64,000 bases of DNA from positions 109,770 to 173,769 of the forward strand of contig CANJUQ010000002.1 of assembly GCA_947478175.1 (NCBI GenBank). Direction: 5' to 3'. The translations under genes were made by a program, and so were the position numbers. Origin of the DNA: Thiotrichales bacterium (lineage in GTDB: Bacteria; Pseudomonadota; Gammaproteobacteria; Francisellales; CACEW01). The notes below the pieces were generated by a model that had not been told where the DNA came from, did not search any database, and worked only from the letters and a program-made list of their open reading frames with translations. Shown here in pieces: positions 17,557 through 24,199 of this stretch (positions are counted from its first letter, which is position 1; every line of letters begins with the position of its first letter).

Positions 17557-17882
17557 GAGGACTTTTTCCCCACTTTGGGCGCTCTTGCTCTAAGAGATAA
17601 AGCCGCATCCTGAAGCTTACGACCCAACTCATCATCAGAAGCTAAAAGACCTAGATCTTTTTCAAGATTTAAACAAAGCAAGACTCGGGCATAGGCCCCG
17701 AAAGCAACACTTGGATCTCCATGTTCAATAGACCGCAACGTATTTCTGGAAATATCGGCCCGCTCTGCAACCACCATGGCTGAAAAACCACGACGTAAAC
17801 GAGCCAGGCGAATATTTTCACCCAAACTATTAAACAGCCGCTGTAAAAAAGGCATTAAAGGCGCCGCTTTTTCTTTGCTCAT
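17553..17882 (-). CDS. hipB: HipB-type XRE antitoxin/repressor
   Basis: A 109-residue DNA-binding protein with an XRE-type helix-turn-helix at about residues 20-75: LGENIRLARLRRGFSAMVVAERADISRNTLRSIEHGD includes the typical R-rGfS...A...g-S..Tl..iE pattern. It should bind HipA and repress the hipBA promoter. An AATATA-ATGC-TATATT dyad lies 36-52 bp upstream of its start. The C-terminus is Lys/Arg-rich. It is first in the operon and overlaps hipA by four bases. Confidence 0.88.
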   Translation of the reverse strand: MSKEKAAPLMPFLQRLFNSLGENIRLARLRRGFSAMVVAERADISRNTLRSIEHGDPSVAFGAYARVLLCLNLEKDLGLLASDDELGRKLQDAALSLRARAPKVGKKSS

Positions 17883-17918
17883 GTTAAAACCAACTATTTT
17901 TAAATCAAAATTAAATTC

Positions 17919-17934
17919 AATATAATGCTATATT
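17919..17934. promoter_or_regulatory. Candidate HipB operator dyad
   Basis: AATATA (17919-17924) and TATATT (17929-17934) form a perfect 6-bp inverted repeat around ATGC in the AT-rich region upstream of hipB, where an autoregulatory operator is expected for this family. The surrounding 17883-18027 holds no gene. Confidence 0.4.
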
Positions 17935-18027
17935 AAGTAACCACAAATATCAATTATTGGTCAATATATAGATCATTATACTATTTACTCTGCACTTGGC
18001 TCTGAATAACTCAGTCGTTTGATAGGT

Positions 18028-18660
18028 TCAGAGTAAATCGTTCTTTCTTATCTGACTTGAGTTATTTAACTCACTTCCCATAAATTTCGGCATCGTGGCA
18101 TGCCCATCAGCACTAGTTCCCCTGGAAGATAAAACCTTCCAAAAGGTCAGCCACAAGATTTTTAAATCTAGTAAAAAACTCTGATGATCGACATACCAGA
18201 CATCCAATAAAAACTTATCTTCCCAAGTAATACTATTTCGGCCATTAATCTGAGCCCAGCCGGTAATGCCCGGTTTGACACTATGTCGTCTAATTTGCTC
18301 AGCAGAATATAAAGGCAAGTAATCAATTAGTAAGGGCCTCGGCCCCACAAAGCTCATCTCACCTTTTAAGACATTCCATAATTGGGGCAGCTCATCTAAA
18401 GAACTTTTTCTTAAGAATTTTCCAAAGCTAGTTAAGCGCTCAGCGTCAGAGAGTAAATTCCCCTGATTATCTTTCGAATTTTTCATGGTTCTGAATTTAT
18501 AAAATTTAAAAATTTTATTCTCATACCCCACTCTGGGCTGAGAAAAAATAATGGGGGAGCCCATTTTTAAAAAAACCAGACCTGCTGTGAGAATAAAAAC
18601 CGGCGAGAAAATAATTAATAAAAATAGAGCAAGGGATTTATCAAAAATAGTTTTTAGCAT
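18028..18660 (-). CDS. pglC: Initiating phosphoglycosyl transferase, PglC/WcaJ family
   Basis: A 210-residue polyprenol-phosphate sugar-1-phosphate transferase. A single N-terminal re-entrant hydrophobic segment (10-31) is followed by the catalytic core KFYKFRTM (52-59), [18 protein letters not shown] (86-103, Asp-Glu dyad) and [13 protein letters not shown] (104-116), then [13 protein letters not shown]. It transfers the first sugar phosphate, here plausibly diNAc-bacillosamine, from UDP to undecaprenyl phosphate on the cytoplasmic face. The short length (no extra transmembrane helices) is PglC-like. It starts 15 bp after the AlbA-domain gene, which separates it from the glycosyltransferase and PglD genes it would be expected to adjoin. 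Confidence 0.88.
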   Translation of the reverse strand: MLKTIFDKSLALFLLIIFSPVFILTAGLVFLKMGSPIIFSQPRVGYENKIFKFYKFRTMKNSKDNQGNLLSDAERLTSFGKFLRKSSLDELPQLWNVLKGEMSFVGPRPLLIDYLPLYSAEQIRRHSVKPGITGWAQINGRNSITWEDKFLLDVWYVDHQSFLLDLKILWLTFWKVLSSRGTSADGHATMPKFMGSELNNSSQIRKNDLL

Positions 18661-18675
18661 TAAGAAATTGCCCTT

Positions 18676-20067
18676 TTATTTTTTATCATTTTTAAGATTC
18701 ACTTTTAGCCATTGCCGACCTTTGGCCGTCAATCGATAAGATTGCAGACGACTATTGGGTTGATCGGGTCGAGTCATTTCAACACACCCAGATTCAATAG
18801 CAGGTAAAACATAGGCTTTTCGAAAATGCTCCGCATTCTGCAGCCCTACAGCCTCTTGCAATTCCTGGCGACTCATCTCGCTTTTGAGCACGCTAAGAAT
18901 AGCTTTAACTTCCGTGGTGACTTCCGTGGTGACTTCCGTGGTGACTTCCGTGGTGACTTGATCGGCAGCTTGTCCGGTCGCCAAATAAAATCCTTCCGAA
19001 AATGGCAAAACGACTCGAATAAAATTTTGAGTAAATTGATAAATCGTCCGTGGATAACATTCCAAAATACGGGGAATGCCCGATCCCAAATGCTCGACTA
19101 AATCCAAATCTCTATACACCCGCATCAGTTCTTTATTGGGGGGAACTGAATAACCCATAAAAAACTCATCTTCATCAAATCCTGGAGGAATGCCCCCCGC
19201 CAAAGTGATCTCTAATCGATCCGAAAATAATTCAAATTTGGGCGGAACTTCGCGAGTGTAATTATTATGAATAATGGCATTGATAATCGCTTCTCTAAGC
19301 GCCTCTGGATCCAATAATTTTCGTTCTTCTCGAACAGTGTCTGTGATCCGCGCAAAAGTTTTATTTTCAACCCTAAGCTTTTCCAAAACAGCTTTAGTCG
19401 ATTTGATAATCGAACAATAGCCATACTCTTCATTTTCAATTAGCTTAACTCGATTAGTCCCAGCATATTTGGCGACTTTCATCGACAGGCCATTTATATC
19501 TGAAAGCAAATACGCGGCGTAATTAAAAAACCCATCGGTCGTCAAGAGCTCTAAATTGTGCGCGAAATTCTCATTGAGCTTGAACGGCGTTTCGTTGTAA
19601 TAAATTTTGAGCTGTTCAAAACTCAAATTTTGCTTCCGAGATTTAATCGTTCCAATGGAATCACGAATTCTGCTGGCAAATAAATCTTCAATCATTCGGG
19701 TTGTCATCGGCTCAGAGGCACTGCCAATTCGAATAAAACAGCCTTTAGTCGACATGCCCATCTTGGCCAAGTGATAGGGTTTTTCAGGACCACTGGCGAC
19801 AGTGATTTTTATAATTTTTTTACCCTCAAGGGACTCGACGATCACATCAAAAAGCCCCAGGGGCGAGGGACTAATATTATTTTTAATTCGATCTTTAATT
19901 TGTAATTGCGTGGCATCCGCTTCTTTGAGGCCCACAGTGGCCTGAGTTTTATCATCGATGCCGATATAGATAAACCCACCTTCTCGATAATTTAAAAAAG
20001 CGATCACTTCTTTTTCAAGAGAGTCCGTTAACTCTCGTTTCAATTCTATGCGATTGGATTCCTGCAT
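18676..20067 (-). CDS. AlbA_2-domain ATP-binding regulator with TTEV repeats
   Basis: A 463-residue protein of the AlbA/RecG-like transcriptional-regulator family. The N-terminal AlbA_2 domain (about 1-120) has NRIELKRELT and FIYIGIDD. A C-terminal HATPase_c_4-type domain (about 250-340) has INAIIHNNY and LVEHLGSGIPRI. A winged-helix end follows. Between the last two lies a run of (T-T-E-V)x4 encoded by an exact 12-bp tandem repeat. These proteins are often accessory or defence-linked; the exact function is unknown. It is inserted between a glycosyltransferase gene and pglC, same strand, with 34-bp tandem repeats just upstream. Confidence 0.8.
   Translation of the reverse strand: MQESNRIELKRELTDSLEKEVIAFLNYREGGFIYIGIDDKTQATVGLKEADATQLQIKDRIKNNISPSPLGLFDVIVESLEGKKIIKITVASGPEKPYHLAKMGMSTKGCFIRIGSASEPMTTRMIEDLFASRIRDSIGTIKSRKQNLSFEQLKIYYNETPFKLNENFAHNLELLTTDGFFNYAAYLLSDINGLSMKVAKYAGTNRVKLIENEEYGYCSIIKSTKAVLEKLRVENKTFARITDTVREERKLLDPEALREAIINAIIHNNYTREVPPKFELFSDRLEITLAGGIPPGFDEDEFFMGYSVPPNKELMRVYRDLDLVEHLGSGIPRILECYPRTIYQFTQNFIRVVLPFSEGFYLATGQAADQVTTEVTTEVTTEVTTEVKAILSVLKSEMSRQELQEAVGLQNAEHFRKAYVLPAIESGCVEMTRPDQPNSRLQSYRLTAKGRQWLKVNLKNDKK
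18908..18955. repeat. 12-bp tandem repeat x4 (TTEV codons)
   Basis: Four exact copies of ACTTCCGTGGTG (plus strand) encode Thr-Thr-Glu-Val repeats in the AlbA-domain protein. Because the unit is 12 bp, gain or loss keeps the frame and would only change linker length, so it is a likely length-variable site. Confidence 0.9.
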
Positions 20068-20170
20068 GAGCTATCTCTGTTTATTAGGTTTATTCCCTTA
20101 CCTGGAGAACAAAAAATATTTTAATTTTTTATTGAAGATCAGGGAATGCGCATCACAAACTTCTTTGCGC

Positions 20171-20266
20171 CAAACTTGCGACATTTTTTGTCGCTAACTT
20201 GCACCAAACTTGCGACATTTTTTGTCGCTAACTTGCACCAAACTTGCGACATTTCTTGTCGCTAAC
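20171..20266. repeat. 34-bp tandem repeat, 2.8 copies, each with a hairpin
   Basis: Copies begin at 20171, 20205 and 20239 (period 34; the third is partial with one T-to-C change). Each holds GCGACA...TGTCGC, which can form a small stem-loop. The array spans the gap upstream of the AlbA gene and runs into the last about 12 codons of the glycosyltransferase gene, supplying its stop codon. Confidence 0.9.
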
Positions 20267-21472
20267 ACGCTCCAAGCACCCCACAAACTCCACCGCCAAT
20301 TTCTCTCTTGAAAATTCTCTCAACGCTAATTCTCTGGCTGATTGCCCCATCTGTTTTAATTTATTTTTATCTCTCGCTAACTCTATTAAGCCCTCAGCAA
20401 ATCTTTGAGGATCTTCAGGCGAGATAGCCAGTCCGCATTTGTTTTGATTAATTAAATCCGCCAACCAGCCCGGGTAATTCACTAACACAGGCAACCCTGC
20501 CGCGATGTAATCAAAAAATTTATTCGGCGAAGTCCCATAATAAAAAGCGGGGATATTTTTTAAGATCATTAGACCCAGATCCACTTGCTGCAAAATATTC
20601 TCAAGCTCTAATTTGGGGATCGGATCCCAAAAAATTAAATTAGTTAGATTTTCTTCTTGAGATTTTTTAATTAATTTTATTTTTTCTTTGCCATCACCGA
20701 TTAATAAAATTTTTATATTTTGATTATTTAAATTTTTTAATTCTCTGGCGACGTCTATCAAACTTTCTAAACCATTCGCTTCACCATGGGCACCTGTAAA
20801 AACCGCAATGAAATCTTCTGGATCAAACCCGTTAGGTTTATTTAAACTTTTATTTTTTTCTAAAAACCCTTCATCACAGCCATTGGGAATCAAACTGATG
20901 TTATGCCGTTTGACACCCCGTCTCATAATTCCATCGACAATGCCTGGAGAAAGCCCCACGCAGTGCTTAGCCAATCGATAAGATCCAAACTCTAAGACAC
21001 TCATGGATTTTAAAATCAGGGGATTCTTGATCACCCCCATGGCTTTTGGCAGCTCTGGCCAAAGATCTCGCACTTCAAAGATATAATTTTTATTTCTTAA
21101 AATTTTTGCCGCCATCGCAGGGATGCCAATGGTCAACGGCGTCGTCGTCGCATAGATCAAGTCATATTTTTCAGTCAGGACTAGTTTGATAGATCTGAGA
21201 GAAAATTTTAAAAACTTAAACGCCCTTTTGAATAAACCATCATGGTTGGAATAAGGCTGGTGAATCTCTATGACTTCAATGCCATCAACAAAGCCTCGTC
21301 GGATATTTTTTTTATAGTCTCCAGTCAAGCCAGTCTTAGCCAAGTTATGCGAACCGCAAATCATCGTGACCGTGTGGCCTTGTTTGATTAGGGCGCGGGC
21401 GAACTCGTAGGAACGGGTGCCTGTGGAACCCTCAGGTGTTGTGAAATGTTGATGCAAATAAAGAATTTTCAT
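20228..21472 (-). CDS. Glycosyltransferase family 4 (WcaI-like)
   Basis: A 414-residue GT-B fold retaining glycosyltransferase. The N-terminal domain begins MKILYLHQHFTTPEGSTGTR with the typical acceptor loop, and FEVRDLWPELPKAMG lies at about 140. The C-terminal donor domain has VFTGAHGEANGLESL (about 228) and the nucleotide-sugar motif GTSPNKFFDYIAAGLPVL (about 322-340), where the usual E is replaced by D-Y. The product resembles WcaI/WbuB-like fucosamine transferases, which often act second after PglC or WecA. The last residues (SDKKCRKFGAS) come from the 34-bp repeat. The gene overlaps pglD by four bases, so the two are coupled. Confidence 0.85.
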   Translation of the reverse strand: MKILYLHQHFTTPEGSTGTRSYEFARALIKQGHTVTMICGSHNLAKTGLTGDYKKNIRRGFVDGIEVIEIHQPYSNHDGLFKRAFKFLKFSLRSIKLVLTEKYDLIYATTTPLTIGIPAMAAKILRNKNYIFEVRDLWPELPKAMGVIKNPLILKSMSVLEFGSYRLAKHCVGLSPGIVDGIMRRGVKRHNISLIPNGCDEGFLEKNKSLNKPNGFDPEDFIAVFTGAHGEANGLESLIDVARELKNLNNQNIKILLIGDGKEKIKLIKKSQEENLTNLIFWDPIPKLELENILQQVDLGLMILKNIPAFYYGTSPNKFFDYIAAGLPVLVNYPGWLADLINQNKCGLAISPEDPQRFAEGLIELARDKNKLKQMGQSARELALREFSREKLAVEFVGCLERVSDKKCRKFGAS

Positions 21473-22089
21473 AGCGCTCTTGCGGGAACACCCACATATG
21501 TTTGCTTATCGGGAATAGAAGATATAACAACGGCCCCCGCCCCCACCACTGCGTAACGCCCTATTTCAACTCCTGGCAAAATAGTCGCGCCGGCACCGAT
21601 CATAGCGCCCTCTCTGACTTTAACTCCACCACATAAAGTCGCATTCGTCGCGACTTGAACGTGATTTTCTAGAACACAATCATGTTCAATCACAGATCCG
21701 GTATTCACAATGACATTGTCGCCAATCCAAGCCTCTGGATTAATCACCGCACCTGCAAAAACAACAGTTCCATCCCCTATTTTGGCAAAGGGGCTAATGA
21801 GACTATCCGGGTGTATCACCGTTCTGAACTTTAATCCCAGCTCTTTCCAAAAAAGATATTTTTGGATTCTTGTCAAATTATCTCCAATCGCAATACAAGC
21901 TTCTATGCCTTTGCTTAATAAAGTGACATTGAGATTAGGAGGTTCTATTAGAACATTTAAAATTCGTGTGCCATGTTTTTTTTCATCATCATCAAAAACA
22001 CTGATTTTTATATTTGGATGGGCTTTCAAAACAGCATCTATGACCACTTTGGCATGCCCGCCACCGCCGATAATTAAAAAATGATTCAT
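21469..22089 (-). CDS. pglD: Sugar O/N-acetyltransferase, PglD/NeuD family
   Basis: A 206-residue trimeric left-handed beta-helix acetyltransferase with an N-terminal Rossmann-like domain (IIGGGGHAKVVIDAV, 6-20) and hexapeptide repeats from about 95 to 200. His136 in SVIEHDCVL matches the catalytic base of Campylobacter PglD. It would acetylate the amino group added by a PglE-type aminotransferase, completing UDP-diNAc-bacillosamine for PglC. It lies directly upstream of a GT4 gene, with which it overlaps by four bases. A NeuD-like O-acetylase role is the main alternative. Confidence 0.85.
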   Translation of the reverse strand: MNHFLIIGGGGHAKVVIDAVLKAHPNIKISVFDDDEKKHGTRILNVLIEPPNLNVTLLSKGIEACIAIGDNLTRIQKYLFWKELGLKFRTVIHPDSLISPFAKIGDGTVVFAGAVINPEAWIGDNVIVNTGSVIEHDCVLENHVQVATNATLCGGVKVREGAMIGAGATILPGVEIGRYAVVGAGAVVISSIPDKQTYVGVPARAL

Positions 22090-22098
22090 GCCTGCTTC

Positions 22099-23982
22099 TT
22101 AATTCAAAACTAATTTTGTCTGAATGTACCGGGTAGGCGCTTTAAGATAAATCTGGAGAGCCGGAATATTGGACTCGTGGTGGTAATACCTGGATTCCTT
22201 CTCCTCTGAAAGTTCCAAGAAAACTGGCTGGCCGTCGACCCAAATTTCCAAACTGGCTAACTCTGACTCACAGCGATTTTTGTTAATAACCCAATTTAAT
22301 TCAGGCGCTAATCGCCATTTTAAAACAGCAGAATTTTTAAAATTAGATATCTCATCACGAACCCAAATGGTTTTTAAACTTTCATTAATTTCTAAAGATC
22401 TTTTATGTCGGCATCCTAAATAATCTTGATATTCGCCAGACCAAGTCCAGACATTTTGGGCTGGATCTGATTTCGTCTCTCCCCTTGCGGGAGAGACAGG
22501 CCCGAAAGCGGAGCTGAGGGACAGAGAGGGGGAAATCTTGGTCTTCAACCAATCCCCAAACAAAAACCGACTGATCTTCGGCATCTGGTCATGACCATCA
22601 AACATAATCGTGTTATGCGACGCCGTACCTGAGTAATACTTCATTTTCTCAGGAGTCGTATTGTAAGAATAAGACCCACCGTCTCTTAGAATATTCACCC
22701 CTCGATGAAATAGATCTAAATGAAAACAATCTGCCTGCGAGGGTCTGAATTTAAAATTAGCGTATCTCAATAAACAATGGGTATGTGACCCCTCTCTGTC
22801 CAAAAAATCTTGCGATTTTTTGTCCTGTCTCTCCCGCAAGGGGAGAGACGAATCAGCGTTCCATACCAATGATACAAAGCCACCCTCTTTAAATTCCTTT
22901 GATTTTTTTTCTATTTTTTCGACCGAATATTTTTCTTTCAGATCCAACCAAGATAAACACTCATCCCACGGCCCCGGCTCAAAGCATTTTTTTTGATTAA
23001 TTAAAACAGATGCTAACTGGAGAGAGGGCCGAAAATCACGATAATCCAGGCTATCTAATTTAAATAAATTCGTTCCATCATTGGCACCCAAATTGGGCGC
23101 ATCCCCAGAAATTGGATCTGTTATTTGATACAGCCATAAAAATAATTTTTGATAATTTAAATAAAAAATTTCAGAAAATTGAGGCTGATTGGCACGCTTT
23201 CTAAAAATTTCACATAAAGAAATCGTATCTAAAACTAATCGGTGATACGTCACGGAATATTGAGCAAATGTCCCATCAGACATCACCAGTCTTTTCATTT
23301 GGCGTTCGAGATATTTTCGGCCAATGGATAAATATTTTTTAAATGAGCCCCCTCTCTGTCCAAAAAAATAATTATTTTTTTGTCCTGTCTCTCCCGCGAG
23401 GGGAGAGACGAAATCAGCCCCGCCTAAATAACATCCGGCAATAAATAATCCTGCTGCTTCAGACGTCGCATGATTATTTTTTTGCGCATCGGCGTATCGC
23501 ATGACGGGTATAATCCGTTCGCAATGCTTTTCAATAAAATCCCCTCGCGCGCTCAGGGCGAATACAAGATTCGCCCCTACACCTGGTTTCTTTGGAGAGA
23601 CAATATCCAATCCTAAAATAAAATTAATTAATCTAATACTGGCCTCTTGAGCACAGGCCCAGTTATATCCAGCGTTCCATGGGTTTTCTTCTAGCCATTG
23701 ATTTATTTTTTTTTCTAATTCTTGCACCTGACCCTGTTTTGCTAATTCTGGAAACCAATAAAATCTCGAATACTCCCAAATGGATTTAATATCTTGGCCT
23801 TCAGCGAAAAACAAATTGAGTTCTGAAAAATGTCGTAGGGGCGGACCCGCGTGTCCGCCCTGCTTAAAAGGGTTAATAGGCAATCTTTTTTTGAAATACC
23901 CAGATTTGATTTGCAGCCTATAAATCAAAATATTAAACAAAGACCCTAGGCCGAGTTTTAAATAAGTCTTGTATTTTTTCAT
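22099..23982 (-). CDS. Heparinase II/III-type polysaccharide lyase containing five in-frame repeat elements
   Basis: The protein (627 residues from ATG 23982; a GTG at 24015 is possible) has the alginate-lyase-like helical domain (WNAGYNWACAQEASIRL; QKNNHATSEAAGLFIAG with the catalytic Asn-His) and the heparinase beta-sandwich domain (HTHCLLRYANFKFRP, GGSYSYNTTPEKMKYYSGTA, ASHNTIMFDG). No signal peptide is visible, as is usual for homologues in polysaccharide operons, where it may degrade or trim polymer. Unusually, five palindromic repeat elements interrupt the domains without breaking the frame, encoding inserts such as RLPINPFKQGGHAGPPLR and SPLAGETGQKNNYFFGQRGG. Whether the protein still folds is uncertain. 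Confidence 0.8.
   Translation of the reverse strand: MKKYKTYLKLGLGSLFNILIYRLQIKSGYFKKRLPINPFKQGGHAGPPLRHFSELNLFFAEGQDIKSIWEYSRFYWFPELAKQGQVQELEKKINQWLEENPWNAGYNWACAQEASIRLINFILGLDIVSPKKPGVGANLVFALSARGDFIEKHCERIIPVMRYADAQKNNHATSEAAGLFIAGCYLGGADFVSPLAGETGQKNNYFFGQRGGSFKKYLSIGRKYLERQMKRLVMSDGTFAQYSVTYHRLVLDTISLCEIFRKRANQPQFSEIFYLNYQKLFLWLYQITDPISGDAPNLGANDGTNLFKLDSLDYRDFRPSLQLASVLINQKKCFEPGPWDECLSWLDLKEKYSVEKIEKKSKEFKEGGFVSLVWNADSSLPLRERQDKKSQDFLDREGSHTHCLLRYANFKFRPSQADCFHLDLFHRGVNILRDGGSYSYNTTPEKMKYYSGTASHNTIMFDGHDQMPKISRFLFGDWLKTKISPSLSLSSAFGPVSPARGETKSDPAQNVWTWSGEYQDYLGCRHKRSLEINESLKTIWVRDEISNFKNSAVLKWRLAPELNWVINKNRCESELASLEIWVDGQPVFLELSEEKESRYYHHESNIPALQIYLKAPTRYIQTKLVLN
22471..22533. repeat. 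Palindromic element copy A (reverse orientation) inside lyase gene
   Basis: Perfect 9-bp stem GTCTCTCCC (22475-22483) and GGGAGAGAC (22489-22497), then a second arm ending GGGACAGAGAGGGG. Same architecture as copies B and C but inverted relative to them. Encodes SPSLSLSSAFGPVSPARGET in frame. Confidence 0.85.
22789..22851. repeat. Palindromic element copy B inside lyase gene
   Basis: A 63-nt unit: CCCCTCTCTGTCC, an inner AAAAAATC/GATTTTTT stem, GTCC, then GTCTCTCCC (22827-22835) paired with GGGAGAGAC (22841-22849). Nearly identical to copy C except in the loop. Encodes SSLPLRERQDKKSQDFLDRE. Confidence 0.88.
23349..23411. repeat. Palindromic element copy C inside lyase gene
   Basis: A 63-nt unit matching copy B, with the inner loop changed to an AAAAAAATAATTATTTTTTT palindrome and one stem-loop base changed. 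Stem GTCTCTCCC (23387-23395) and GGGAGAGAC (23401-23409). It is translated in a different frame from copy B, giving VSPLAGETGQKNNYFFGQRG. Confidence 0.88.
23556..23576. repeat. Palindromic element copy D (GGGCGAAT type) inside lyase gene
   Basis: A perfect 8-bp stem GGGCGAAT (23556-23563) and ATTCGCCC (23569-23576), followed by CCTAC, the reverse of the GTAGGGGCG start of copy E. Encodes the insert GVGANLVFALSA. Confidence 0.8.
23835..23860. repeat. Palindromic element copy E (GTAGGGGCGGAC type) inside lyase gene
   Basis: A perfect 8-bp stem GGGCGGAC (23839-23846) and GTCCGCCC (23853-23860) preceded by GTAG. Related to the repeat at 15053-15074. Encodes KQGGHAGPPLR near the protein N-terminus. 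Confidence 0.85.
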
Positions 23983-23990
23983 TTTCAAAC

Positions 23991-24125
23991 TCAATTTTTC
24001 TGAGCCTCTTTCCACTTTAAAAGCTCTGAAGGTCTTAACCCATAACGCGCTAAAACGCCTTCATGTAATCGACCTAGCTCTTGAATTAACAGCGCCTCCA
24101 AATTTTTAGAATCTTCTTGCATCAT
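23991..24125 (-). CDS. Possible small ORF of unknown function
   Basis: A 44-codon frame from ATG 24125 (next to a second ATG at 24122) to the stop at 23991. The C-terminal part LGRLHEGVLARYGLRPSE looks like a constrained helical sequence, while the in-frame upstream extension overlaps the asnB end and three GGCGCGATT repeats (24151-24203) and is probably not coding. It may be a small gene or the tail of a decayed one. It lies in the asnB-lyase operon, eight bases before the lyase start. I do not recognise the family. Confidence 0.35.
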   Translation of the reverse strand: MMQEDSKNLEALLIQELGRLHEGVLARYGLRPSELLKWKEAQKN

Positions 24126-24199
24126 TTCTTTACCTGCTTCTATAAAAGTGGCGCGATTATGGCGCGATTCAGGAGGGGTAGCCCATAAATTTGGCGCGA

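Noticed and set aside
20171..20266. Possible CRISPR-like array
   Set aside because: The repeats are directly adjacent with no unique spacers, and no cas genes are present.
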